DNA from: SVTX01 sp045577415
GTDB taxonomy: Bacteria; Bacillota; Clostridia; Oscillospirales; CAG-272
DNA length: 15,480 nucleotides
Direction of reading: 5' to 3'
Assembly: GCA_045577415.1 (NCBI GenBank)
Contig: JAZNII010000100.1
Coordinates: forward strand, 1-15,480
Position 1 is the stretch's first letter, and each line of letters opens with the position of its first letter. The notes below the pieces were generated by a model that made no database searches, was not told where the DNA came from, and was given only the letters and a program-made list of their open reading frames with translations. The position numbers and the translations under genes are program-made. Positions 6,389 to 12,885 of this stretch are shown piece by piece.

Positions 6389-7078
6389 ATGTTGTTTAAG
6401 AAAAACAAAAAGGCATCTGCCGAAAAAAGAGGAACGCAAAAGATAGGTAAGGAGCTTGATTTTGCTTCTGCCGAAGCGTATAATCTGCTGCGAACCAATC
6501 TCTCTTTTTCGTTGCCGGATAACGATTCAGGCAAGGTCATAGGAATAACCAGTCCGTGTCCTCAGGAGGGAAAGAGTACGACCTCTCTGAATCTCGCGTA
6601 TTCGCTGGCTGAGGCGGGCAACGCAGTCTTGCTTATAGATGCGGATATGCGACGTCCTTCGGTCTGCAAAATGCTTGATCTTTCTAAATCTCCCGGACTT
6701 TCCAATCTTTTGGCAGAGGATCCGGAAAACGCGATGCATACAGGTGTGCTGAGCGAGAGACTGACGGTGCTTTTGTCCGGAGATGTTCCTCCCAATCCCT
6801 CGGAGTTGATAGTTTCCGAGAAGATGAAAAAGCTTATTGAAGAGTTTCGTAATCAATATAATTATGTTATTGTGGACCTTCCCCCCGTTCTATCCGTGTC
6901 GGATCCTTTGGCTATGTCCAGAAACATTGACGGCATGATAGTTGTTGTTCGTCATGGACACACCAAGAGGGGCGATGTTGTTGAGACTATGCGTCAGCTG
7001 AAGCTTGTCAACATCAACGTTTTGGGATTTGTTTATAACGGCGCCCTGAGAAATAAGCCTTCTTACAGTCGCAGTTGA
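6389..7078 (+). CDS. CpsD/CapB-type bacterial tyrosine kinase (BY-kinase)
   Basis: A 229-residue P-loop ATPase that autophosphorylates tyrosines and controls exopolysaccharide polymerisation together with the CpsC adaptor. Walker A is SPCPQEGKSTT (55-65), Walker A' is VLLIDADMRRP (80-90) and Walker B is YVIVDLPPV (159-167), all in the order typical of BY-kinases. SAEAYNLLRTN (27-37) matches the family's E-x-x-R-x-x-R oligomerisation motif except that the first Arg is Asn32. The family's C-terminal tyrosine cluster is missing: the protein ends NGALRNKPSYSRS with a single Tyr226. The cluster appears on the preceding Wzz/CpsC protein instead. GGAG (6377-6380) sets the start at ATG 6389; the in-frame TTG at 6353 has no ribosome binding site. 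Confidence 0.92.
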   Translation: MLFKKNKKASAEKRGTQKIGKELDFASAEAYNLLRTNLSFSLPDNDSGKVIGITSPCPQEGKSTTSLNLAYSLAEAGNAVLLIDADMRRPSVCKMLDLSKSPGLSNLLAEDPENAMHTGVLSERLTVLLSGDVPPNPSELIVSEKMKKLIEEFRNQYNYVIVDLPPVLSVSDPLAMSRNIDGMIVVVRHGHTKRGDVVETMRQLKLVNINVLGFVYNGALRNKPSYSRS

Positions 7079-7162
7079 GAGCTTTAGGTTTTATTTAATC
7101 GGTAAAAAATTTTTAAATATATTTAAATGTGTCGACTCACGTCGATCTAGAAAGGAAATATT

Positions 7163-8083
7163 ATGAAAAGAACAATTGCTTGCTGGCTGGCTTTGATCAT
7201 GGTTTTCTGCATGAGCCTTGCAGTAATCTCCACTTCGGCAGCGGATGCTGATTTTGCCCCCAGTATTGAGGAAAAGCCCGTTCCCGAGATCGTTGCTCCC
7301 GAAATTGATGATAACGTTGACTTGGGTGAGATCGCTCCCGAGAATGTCGGCGCGGTAATCAACAAGGGTGAAGGTGAGGCAAAAGAATACGTAGAGAAGA
7401 CTGACATATTCACTATCTACTATGATAATGCTAAGGAATTGATTGAAAACAAGGAAACAAATGAGCTTTCTCCCGAGGAAGAGGCTGTATGCAACACTCT
7501 TATCGACGCTTATGAAACGCTCAAGGAAAACGGTGTTCGCAGCAGCGTAGAAGCTATTGACGAGTTCGTTTCCGAAAATCTTGAGATCGCAAATCCCGAA
7601 TATTTTGTTTCTCATATTTTTGAGCTGAATCTTGGCGAGGAAAATTCGGATAAGCTCGATGGTGAGGCTGCTTTAACCGTTCGCTTTGACAACACGGGCA
7701 TCCGTGCTGAAGCAGGTAAATTAGTGGTAGCTCACATGGTAGAAGATAAATGGGTCATAGTTCCCAATGAGGACGTAAAAGTATTCGAGAATTACATTGA
7801 GGTAACCTTCGATAGCCTCTGCCCCGTTATTTTCCTTAACGTTGAGGAGGGCGAGGAGGAGACCACTGCTCCCGTGGGTGGTGAGTCTGGATCCGAGTCT
7901 GAGTCCGAGTCCAAAGAAGAGGAAACTCAGAAGCCCGGCACAGATGATAAAGATGATGACAATGTTCTGACCACAACCATTATCATTCTCAGCATAACCG
8001 TAGTTATTATCGCGGGTATAGTAGTATTCTACATACTTGAAAAGAAGGGCATCCTTGCTAAGATCTCCAAGAAAACCAAGTAA
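7163..8083 (+). CDS. Secreted, membrane-anchored protein of unknown function
   Basis: A 306-residue protein I do not recognise. Residues 1-26 form a signal peptide ending STSA, probably cleaved before Ala27. The mature part is strongly acidic. After a Glu/Asp/Pro-rich segment (about 28-75) there is a helical stretch (about 76-145). A probable beta-sandwich domain follows (about 165-230), containing ALTVRFDNTGIRA and a closing FDSLCPVIFLNVE strand. Next comes a low-complexity Ser/Glu and Lys/Asp linker (about 231-267) and a transmembrane segment at about 270-292 with a basic cytoplasmic end (KKGILAKISKKTK). The topology is type I, external domain outside. It sits between the tyrosine kinase and the LCP ligase in the same direction, so a role in the capsule or cell wall is inferred from position only. 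AAAGGAAA at 7151-7158 precedes the ATG. Confidence 0.8.
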   Translation: MKRTIACWLALIMVFCMSLAVISTSAADADFAPSIEEKPVPEIVAPEIDDNVDLGEIAPENVGAVINKGEGEAKEYVEKTDIFTIYYDNAKELIENKETNELSPEEEAVCNTLIDAYETLKENGVRSSVEAIDEFVSENLEIANPEYFVSHIFELNLGEENSDKLDGEAALTVRFDNTGIRAEAGKLVVAHMVEDKWVIVPNEDVKVFENYIEVTFDSLCPVIFLNVEEGEEETTAPVGGESGSESESESKEEETQKPGTDDKDDDNVLTTTIIILSITVVIIAGIVVFYILEKKGILAKISKKTK

Positions 8084-8124
8084 TTAGAAGGTTGTTCAAA
8101 AACAATCACAATTAACAAATGATC

Positions 8125-8216
8125 GCGCGTAGGTACGCGCAATATGCGACGGCGATTGCCGAAGCGGTATAAAATTAGCGAGTACATTTTGCGTGTCGGT
8201 CAAGTCGAGCGCCGTC
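8125..8216 (+). other. Structured intergenic element ahead of the LCP gene
   Basis: Two features stand out in the 179-base gap. GCGCGT/ACGCGC (8125-8130, 8135-8140) is a perfect hairpin with a 4-nt loop. GACGGCG (8148-8154) pairs perfectly with CGCCGTC (8210-8216), enclosing TTGCCGA against TCGGTCAA with a bulge, and AAAAT against ATTTT. There is no T-tract, so it is not a terminator. It is either an RNA control element or a processing site; I cannot name a class. No good promoter is seen here. Confidence 0.4.
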
Positions 8217-8262
8217 ATTGAGACGTTGCAGGCTTTTGATGCTTATTTGAAACGGAGAGTGT

Positions 8263-9264
8263 ATGTTAAATAACGGTAAAAAGATAATACTGTCTATCTC
8301 GCTTGTTTTGTGCCTTGCTTTGGTGGTCGCCGTCGCTTTTTGGATAAGCGATCTGATGTACGCGCCGCAAAATCAGACGGGGGACGGGGAAGAGAGTGTT
8401 GATCTTTCGGAAATATTAAACGCCATAACAATTGACGATGAGTTGTATTTCCCAAAGCTTGGTGTGCGTAATTATTTGATAATCGGAGTTGATAAATACG
8501 GCGACGCCGAGAGCGATCTGTCGAGTCAGGCGGATTTTCTGATGGTAATGTCGTTTGACAGTAACGCAGGGACCTATACTATGGTGTCGATAAACCGAGA
8601 CACCATGGCAGTGGTCGATGAGGCCGACGGATTTGGCGGTCACAGAATGGTCTATAAGCAGATAGCTTTGTCTCACGTATATAAGGGTAGCGAAGGAGTT
8701 ACCAACAGAGACAAGTGCGTCAATACTTCGAAGGCTGCGTCAAGACTGCTCTATGGAATGGAGTTTGACGGATATATGTCGATGACTATGGACGCTGTAT
8801 CGATTTTAGTCGATCGAGTTGGTGGAGTTGATGTTCCCGTTGAGGAGGATCTTACGAGCATTGATGAGAGACTCGTTAAGGGTGAGACCGTTACTATGGA
8901 CGGCGAGCTTGCCATGAAGTTTGTTCGTGCGCGCGGAGGACTTGACGATAGCAGTAATATTAGCAGAATGGAGCGTCAAGAAACCTTTTTGAAGAAGTTT
9001 TTTGCCAAGATCGGAGAAGCCCAGCTTGCAGACGGGCAAATAGTCGATATATATGAAGACGTATATCCCTACGTATATAATTCCGCAGGAGAGGACGGCT
9101 ATGAGGAGCTGTTTTATAAGCTTTCAAAGTATAAACTGTCGGAATCTCAATCCTTAAAGGGTGAATCTAAGGTTGGACGAGGCGGCTACATGGAATTTTA
9201 CGTTGATGAGGAACACCTTAAGGAGGTCATAGTCGATGTTTTTTACGAAAAAGCATATAAATAA
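8263..9264 (+). CDS. LytR-CpsA-Psr (LCP) family glycopolymer ligase
   Basis: A 333-residue membrane-anchored enzyme of the family that transfers undecaprenyl-pyrophosphate-linked glycopolymers (capsule, teichoic acid) onto peptidoglycan. An N-terminal transmembrane segment lies at about 8-29, with the rest outside. LCP core motifs follow: YLIIGVDKYG (71-80), SQADFLMVMSFD (88-99, acidic metal/pyrophosphate site), VSINRDTMAVV (108-118, with the conserved Arg112), VDRVGGVDVPV (183-193), KFVRARGG (219-226) and SRMERQETFLKKF (234-246). The usual second Arg-rich motif is recognisable as VRAR plus SRMERQ. The start follows GGAGAG (8254-8259). The reading frame overlaps the next gene by 29 bases. In streptococcal capsule loci the LCP gene cpsA, the phosphatase cpsB, cpsC and cpsD are likewise clustered; here the order is C, D, unknown, A, B. 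Confidence 0.93.
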   Translation: MLNNGKKIILSISLVLCLALVVAVAFWISDLMYAPQNQTGDGEESVDLSEILNAITIDDELYFPKLGVRNYLIIGVDKYGDAESDLSSQADFLMVMSFDSNAGTYTMVSINRDTMAVVDEADGFGGHRMVYKQIALSHVYKGSEGVTNRDKCVNTSKAASRLLYGMEFDGYMSMTMDAVSILVDRVGGVDVPVEEDLTSIDERLVKGETVTMDGELAMKFVRARGGLDDSSNISRMERQETFLKKFFAKIGEAQLADGQIVDIYEDVYPYVYNSAGEDGYEELFYKLSKYKLSESQSLKGESKVGRGGYMEFYVDEEHLKEVIVDVFYEKAYK

Positions 9265-10018
9265 GACCGCCACGGGTGATCACTGCGCTATTTTTACCGA
9301 TTTTCATTCTCACATCCTGCCGCGCCTGGATGACGGAAGCAAAAGCGACGACGAAACGCTTCAGATGCTTCGAGCATCAAAGCAACAAGGAGTAAAACGC
9401 ATTGTTGCCACACCTCATTTTTATCCTCATTTGTGGTCTCCCGAAAAATTTCTCGGAAAAAGAGAACGCGCGATGGAAGATCTGGTGTCTGCGGTGACTT
9501 CACGAAAGGCTGAGGGAGAGGAGTTCCCTCGGGTATATGTGGGCGCCGAGGTTGCGTATTTTTCGGGAATTTCAAAGTGCGAATGGATGGAAAAGCTTTG
9601 CTTGTCAGGGTCGCGCATCATACTTGTGGAGATGCCGTTTGAAAGGTGGTCGGACGCGGTTTTAGACGAGCTTCTTGATATTAAAAGCGGATTGGATATA
9701 ATCCCCGTAATAGCTCACATAGAGCGATATTTTCCTTGTCAACCAAGGGAATTTATAGATGAGTTGTTTGGTCAGGACGTTTTGATACAGTTTAACGCGG
9801 AGAGTTTTCTCAACAATAAAACACGCAAGCGGGCATTAAGCCTTCTTGAGGGCGGTCAAATAGATTTTATAGGCTCGGATTGTCATGATCTTGTGTCCAG
9901 AGCGCCAAATCTTGGCGATGCGTGTAAAATAATAAATAAAAAGCTGAATAACGACGCTTTGAAAAAGCTCAACGATTTCGGAGATTTCGTTTTTGCTGAT
10001 CTGACACCCTTGATATGA
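9236..10018 (+). CDS. CpsB/CapC-type tyrosine-protein phosphatase (PHP domain)
   Basis: A 260-residue metal-dependent phosphatase of the PHP fold that removes phosphate from the capsule tyrosine kinase or its substrates. Metal-binding motifs in order are TDFHSHILPRLDDGS (21-35, His24 and His26), ATPHFYPH (58-65, His61), VGAEV (102-106, Glu105), IAHIERY (159-165, His161) and GSDCHDL (213-219, Asp215 and His217). Length matches the family (about 240-260). ATG 9236 is chosen although it lies inside the LCP gene because AAGGAGGT (9220-9227) is a near-perfect ribosome binding site 8 bases upstream. The overlap suggests the two are translationally coupled. With the Wzz/CpsC protein and the kinase upstream it completes a phosphorylation-dephosphorylation pair. 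Confidence 0.93.
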   Translation: MFFTKKHINKTATGDHCAIFTDFHSHILPRLDDGSKSDDETLQMLRASKQQGVKRIVATPHFYPHLWSPEKFLGKRERAMEDLVSAVTSRKAEGEEFPRVYVGAEVAYFSGISKCEWMEKLCLSGSRIILVEMPFERWSDAVLDELLDIKSGLDIIPVIAHIERYFPCQPREFIDELFGQDVLIQFNAESFLNNKTRKRALSLLEGGQIDFIGSDCHDLVSRAPNLGDACKIINKKLNNDALKKLNDFGDFVFADLTPLI

Positions 10019-10041
10019 ACGAACTTTGCTGAATTGAATTT

Positions 10042-10503
10042 ATGAAAATAAGAATTATACTTTTGATAGTTTGCCTTTGTGTTATCGGCTTTATTTGGGG
10101 AAATTCGCTTTTGTCTGCGGAGCTTTCGTCGCAAATAAGTCAGGCGGTTGGCGAGCTTTTGGCAGATTTTTTGGGCGAAGGAGATGCCACCCAAACCGTG
10201 GGCGGTCTTTCAATAAGAAAGTTGGCTCATTTTGTTGAATTTTTCGCCCTTGGGGCGGTGATTATATCGCTTTTGACGATCTCGGTCAAGGGACTGTACA
10301 AAAGATACTCTATCGCCACGTTTTTGGGACTGTTAGTCCCCGTAGTAGACGAGACTATACAGATATTCAGCGGCAGAGGCTCATCCTTGCGTGACGTCTG
10401 GATAGACGTGGGCGGATACGCTCTCGGATGCTCGGTGGCGTGTGTGACCTTTTTCCTGCTTGAAAAACTAAAAAGACGGGGCAAAAATCACAACAAAAAA
10501 TAA
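10042..10503 (+). CDS. VanZ-like family membrane protein
   Basis: A 153-residue protein with predicted transmembrane segments at about 5-24, 62-80, 90-107 and 122-140. It has the VanZ-family motifs RKLAHFVEFFALG (59-71) and DETIQIFSGRGSSLRDVWID (103-122). VanZ itself gives low-level teicoplanin resistance, and relatives are found with cell-envelope genes; the biochemical activity is not established. The gene starts 23 bases after the phosphatase stop codon with no clear ribosome binding site, so it probably depends on translation of the gene before it. It is the last gene before a strong terminator. Membership in the capsule cluster is inferred from orientation and spacing. I do not infer antibiotic resistance from this sequence. 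Confidence 0.85.
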   Translation: MKIRIILLIVCLCVIGFIWGNSLLSAELSSQISQAVGELLADFLGEGDATQTVGGLSIRKLAHFVEFFALGAVIISLLTISVKGLYKRYSIATFLGLLVPVVDETIQIFSGRGSSLRDVWIDVGGYALGCSVACVTFFLLEKLKRRGKNHNKK

Positions 10504-10509
10504 TAAAAA

Positions 10510-10583
10510 TCAAGGCTTTTTTGTAATCTTTTCCGATTGTACTTTTTTTAGTGTCGGAATGAAAAAAAGCCTTGACTTTTTTT
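10510..10583 (+). terminator. Terminator ending the capsule control cluster
   Basis: TCAAGGCTTTTTT (10510-10522) and AAAAAAGCCTTGA (10563-10575) form a perfect 13-bp inverted repeat. The arms enclose a second partial stem, CCGAT against GTCGG (10533-10537, 10552-10556). A T-run (10577-10583) follows. The 3' arm overlaps the -35 box of the purine promoter. Confidence 0.8.
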
Positions 10584-10600
10584 GCGCTTTGTGGTATCAT
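10572..10600 (+). promoter_or_regulatory. Predicted sigma-A promoter of the purine operon
   Basis: -35 TTGACT (10572-10577), 17-base spacer, -10 TATCAT (10595-10600). Transcription should start near 10607, just upstream of the riboswitch (10619). The -35 sits in the 3' arm of the upstream terminator. Confidence 0.8.
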
Positions 10601-10618
10601 ATTATTGTGATTTTTAGC

Positions 10619-10766
10619 GATTTCTGCGACTGACGGAATTGATAGGATAACAGTAATAATACGTGTTCGCCTCGAAGCCTTGCCTTATAGTGCTTTCGGT
10701 GGCATTCGTCCTTGGTAGTGGGTAACCACGGTGGAACAGAAATCTATATTTGCCGACCGTCTGGGC
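10619..10766 (+). promoter_or_regulatory. ZTP (pfl) riboswitch
   Basis: This RNA class binds ZMP/ZTP, the purine intermediate AICAR ribotide and its triphosphate, which build up when 10-formyl-tetrahydrofolate is scarce. GATTTCTG (10619-10626) pairs perfectly with CAGAAATC (10737-10744) as P1. The conserved internal loop is seen as GCGACTGACGGAA (10626-10638). The P2 hairpin is GTGGGTAACCAC (10718-10729), followed by GGTGGAACA. The 3' domain GCCGACCGTCTGGGC (10752-10766) matches the class signature C-C-G-n-C-U-G-G-G-C. Unusually, about 75 nt are inserted between the conserved loop and P2; they can form their own arm (CGAA 10673-10676 plus TGCC 10681-10684 against GGCATTCG 10701-10708). It sits directly upstream of purE, matching the known role of turning on purine and one-carbon genes. 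Confidence 0.88.
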
Positions 10767-10802
10767 TCACTTGTTTCCTATGGGATAAGTGTGCCGTTTT
10801 TT
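10764..10802 (+). terminator. Riboswitch-controlled terminator (expression platform)
   Basis: GGCTCACTT (10764-10772) pairs with AAGTGTGCC (10787-10795) with one T-T mismatch, and six T (10797-10802) follow. Its first three bases, GGC, are also needed to pair with GCC (10752-10754) in the riboswitch 3' domain. Ligand binding and termination should therefore exclude each other, giving an ON switch when ZTP is bound. Confidence 0.85.
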
Positions 10803-10873
10803 AGTTTTCGGCAAATTCGTTATCATAAATCAATAAAGAAAATAATATTTACTATACTTTGGAGGCTTAAAGC

Positions 10874-11368
10874 ATGAAAAAAGTCGGTATCGTTATGGGA
10901 AGCGCAAGTGATATGCCCGTTGTTAAGAAGGCATTGGATACACTTGCGTCTTTTGACATTCCTTTTGAGGTTCACGTTTACTCCGCGCACCGCACACCCG
11001 TAGAGGCTGCGGAATTTACAAAAAACGCAAAGGCAAATGGCTTTGGCGTAATTATTGCGGCGGCGGGAATGGCGGCTCACTTGGCAGGCGCTGTTGCGGC
11101 AAACACCACTCTCCCCGTTATCGGTATTCCTTGCAAGTCCACCAATCTTGACGGACTTGACGCACTTCTGTCTACGGTAATGATGCCCTCGGGTATCCCC
11201 GTTGCTACCGTTGCTATCGACGGCGCGACTAACGCGGCTCTTCTTGCGGCGCAGATCCTTGCTCTTTCCGACACGCAGCTTGACGCGAAGATCGTGGCAA
11301 AGAGAGAGGCAGATGCAAAGGCCGTTCTTGAGAAGGATGCAGCGATTGCCGCTGAATATAACAAATAA
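10874..11368 (+). CDS. purE: N5-carboxyaminoimidazole ribonucleotide mutase (PurE, class I)
   Basis: A 164-residue enzyme of purine biosynthesis. Class I PurE converts N5-CAIR to CAIR and normally needs PurK, which is not in this window. Motifs: VMGSASD (7-13), VYSAHRTP (35-42, with catalytic His39), AAAGMAAHLAG (62-72) and MMPSGIPVATVAI (103-115). SAHRTP and the AAHL loop indicate class I; class II (direct AIR carboxylase) would show AHKT and a different loop. GGAGG (10861-10865) lies 8 bases before the ATG. It is the first gene of the operon after the ZTP riboswitch. In many Clostridia purC follows purE; here purF follows, 50 bases downstream, so purC must be elsewhere. Confidence 0.95.
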   Translation: MKKVGIVMGSASDMPVVKKALDTLASFDIPFEVHVYSAHRTPVEAAEFTKNAKANGFGVIIAAAGMAAHLAGAVAANTTLPVIGIPCKSTNLDGLDALLSTVMMPSGIPVATVAIDGATNAALLAAQILALSDTQLDAKIVAKREADAKAVLEKDAAIAAEYNK

Positions 11369-11418
11369 TTAGGTTTAAGTAATTACAATTCGCAATTTCA
11401 TTAAAAAGAGGTATATCA

Positions 11419-12843
11419 ATGGGAGGATTTTTCGGAATCTCGTCGAGAAAAGAGTGCTTGGGCGACGTGTTCTTCGGAACCGACTATCATTCTCATCTCG
11501 GAACCCGCCGCGGAGGTCTCGCGGCATACGACGCTGAAGATGGACTTCAGAGGTCGATCCACAACATTTCAAACTCGCCGTTCAGAACGAAATTTGAGCA
11601 TATTTTTGAGGAGATGAAGGGAACGAGCGCTATCGGATGCATCAGCGACAGCGACCCTCAGCCCCTGCTTATCCGTTCGAAGCTTGGAACTTATGCGATC
11701 TGCATCGTCGGAATTATAAATAATACCGATTGGCTTATGGAGCAGTTCTTCTCTCATAGCGGACACTTCAACGCTATGACGGGTGGCAATATCAACTCAA
11801 CCGAGCTTGTGGCGGCGCTTATTAATCAAAAAGATAATTTTGCTGACGGCATTAAATTTGCTCAATCGGTCATCGAGGGTACGGCATCGATACTTATACT
11901 TAAGGACGGTGGAAATCTTATTGCCGCCAGAGATAGGGTGGGAAGATTGCCTATTCTTATCGGCAAAAACGAAGACGGTTACGCGGTGACATTTGAATCG
12001 TTTGCTTATCAAAAGCTTGGATACGATAACGAAAAGGAGCTTGGTCCCGGCGAGATCGTTGAAGTAAGTCCCGATGGCATAGTTCAGCTTGCGGCACCCG
12101 GCGAAAAGATGAAAATGTGCGCTTTCCTTTGGTCGTACTACGGTTATCCCACGGCGACCTATGAGGGGGTCAACGTTGAGGCGATGCGCTACAGAAACGG
12201 CGAGATCATGGCGAAGGCGGACAAGGATAACGGCAGATGCGAGGGCGTTGATTACGTCAGCGGAGTGCCTGATTCGGGAACACCTCATGCTATCGGATAC
12301 TCCAACGCCAGCCACATTCCATTCTCAAGACCCTTTATCAAATATACTCCCACCTGGCCCCGTAGCTTTATGCCTCCCAGTCAGGCGGACAGAAAAAAGG
12401 TCGCGAAAATGAAGCTTATTGCAGTTCATGACCTTATTCAGGACAAAAATCTGCTTTTCGTGGACGATTCGATAGTCAGAGGCACCCAGCTTCGCGAGAC
12501 GGTTGAGTTTTTGTACGAGAACGGAGCAAAGTCGGTACACATGCGCTCGGCTTGCCCTCCAATTATGTTCAGCTGTAAATATCTGAATTTCTCGAGAGCT
12601 ACCAGCCCAATGGAGCTGATCGCGAGAAAGACGATAATGGAGCTTGAGGGGGATGAAGGCTTTAAGCACATTGAGGAGTACAGTGACGGCACCACAGAAC
12701 GCGGCAAGAATCTTCGCAAGACGATATGCAAGCAGTTGCATCTCTCCACCCTTGATTTCCAGTCCATAAAGGGAATTGTCGAGGCTATCGGCATTGACAG
12801 AGATAAGCTCTGTACCTACTGTTGGACCGGCGAAGAAGACTAA
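11419..12843 (+). CDS. purF: Amidophosphoribosyltransferase (PurF-like) lacking the N-terminal nucleophile Cys
   Basis: A 474-residue protein of the PurF family, which makes phosphoribosylamine from PRPP and glutamine, the first step of purine synthesis. The phosphoribosyltransferase half is intact: VPDSGTPHAIGYS (283-295) and the PRPP loop LLFVDDSIVRGTQ (345-357). Four cysteines match the 4Fe-4S ligands of the Bacillus-type enzyme: Cys234, Cys386, Cys465 and Cys468 (CTYC). The N-terminal Ntn-type glutaminase domain is altered. The family starts Met-Cys-Gly and uses the Cys, exposed by processing, as nucleophile; here it is MGGFFG, with Gly2. The usual HRGQ reads TRRGG (29-33), HNG reads IINN (99-102), and SDTE reads NSTE (126-129). 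So glutamine use by the standard mechanism looks impossible, and ammonia or another donor is inferred. AAAGAGG (11405-11411) supports this start; no upstream Cys start exists. I recall such MGGFFG variants in Clostridia but could not verify it. Confidence 0.85.
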   Translation: MGGFFGISSRKECLGDVFFGTDYHSHLGTRRGGLAAYDAEDGLQRSIHNISNSPFRTKFEHIFEEMKGTSAIGCISDSDPQPLLIRSKLGTYAICIVGIINNTDWLMEQFFSHSGHFNAMTGGNINSTELVAALINQKDNFADGIKFAQSVIEGTASILILKDGGNLIAARDRVGRLPILIGKNEDGYAVTFESFAYQKLGYDNEKELGPGEIVEVSPDGIVQLAAPGEKMKMCAFLWSYYGYPTATYEGVNVEAMRYRNGEIMAKADKDNGRCEGVDYVSGVPDSGTPHAIGYSNASHIPFSRPFIKYTPTWPRSFMPPSQADRKKVAKMKLIAVHDLIQDKNLLFVDDSIVRGTQLRETVEFLYENGAKSVHMRSACPPIMFSCKYLNFSRATSPMELIARKTIMELEGDEGFKHIEEYSDGTTERGKNLRKTICKQLHLSTLDFQSIKGIVEAIGIDRDKLCTYCWTGEED

Positions 12844-12885
12844 ATCAGAAAGAAATATTAAGAAAAAATTAGAGAGGATACAAAA

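Noticed and set aside
8092..8110. GGTTGTT / AACAATC hairpin after the unknown membrane protein as a terminator
   Set aside because: The stem is short with a wobble pair and no T-tract follows.
5267..10503. Reading the cluster as a complete capsule biosynthesis locus
   Set aside because: No glycosyltransferase, polymerase, flippase or sugar-nucleotide gene is present in the window, only length control, phosphorylation and attachment functions.
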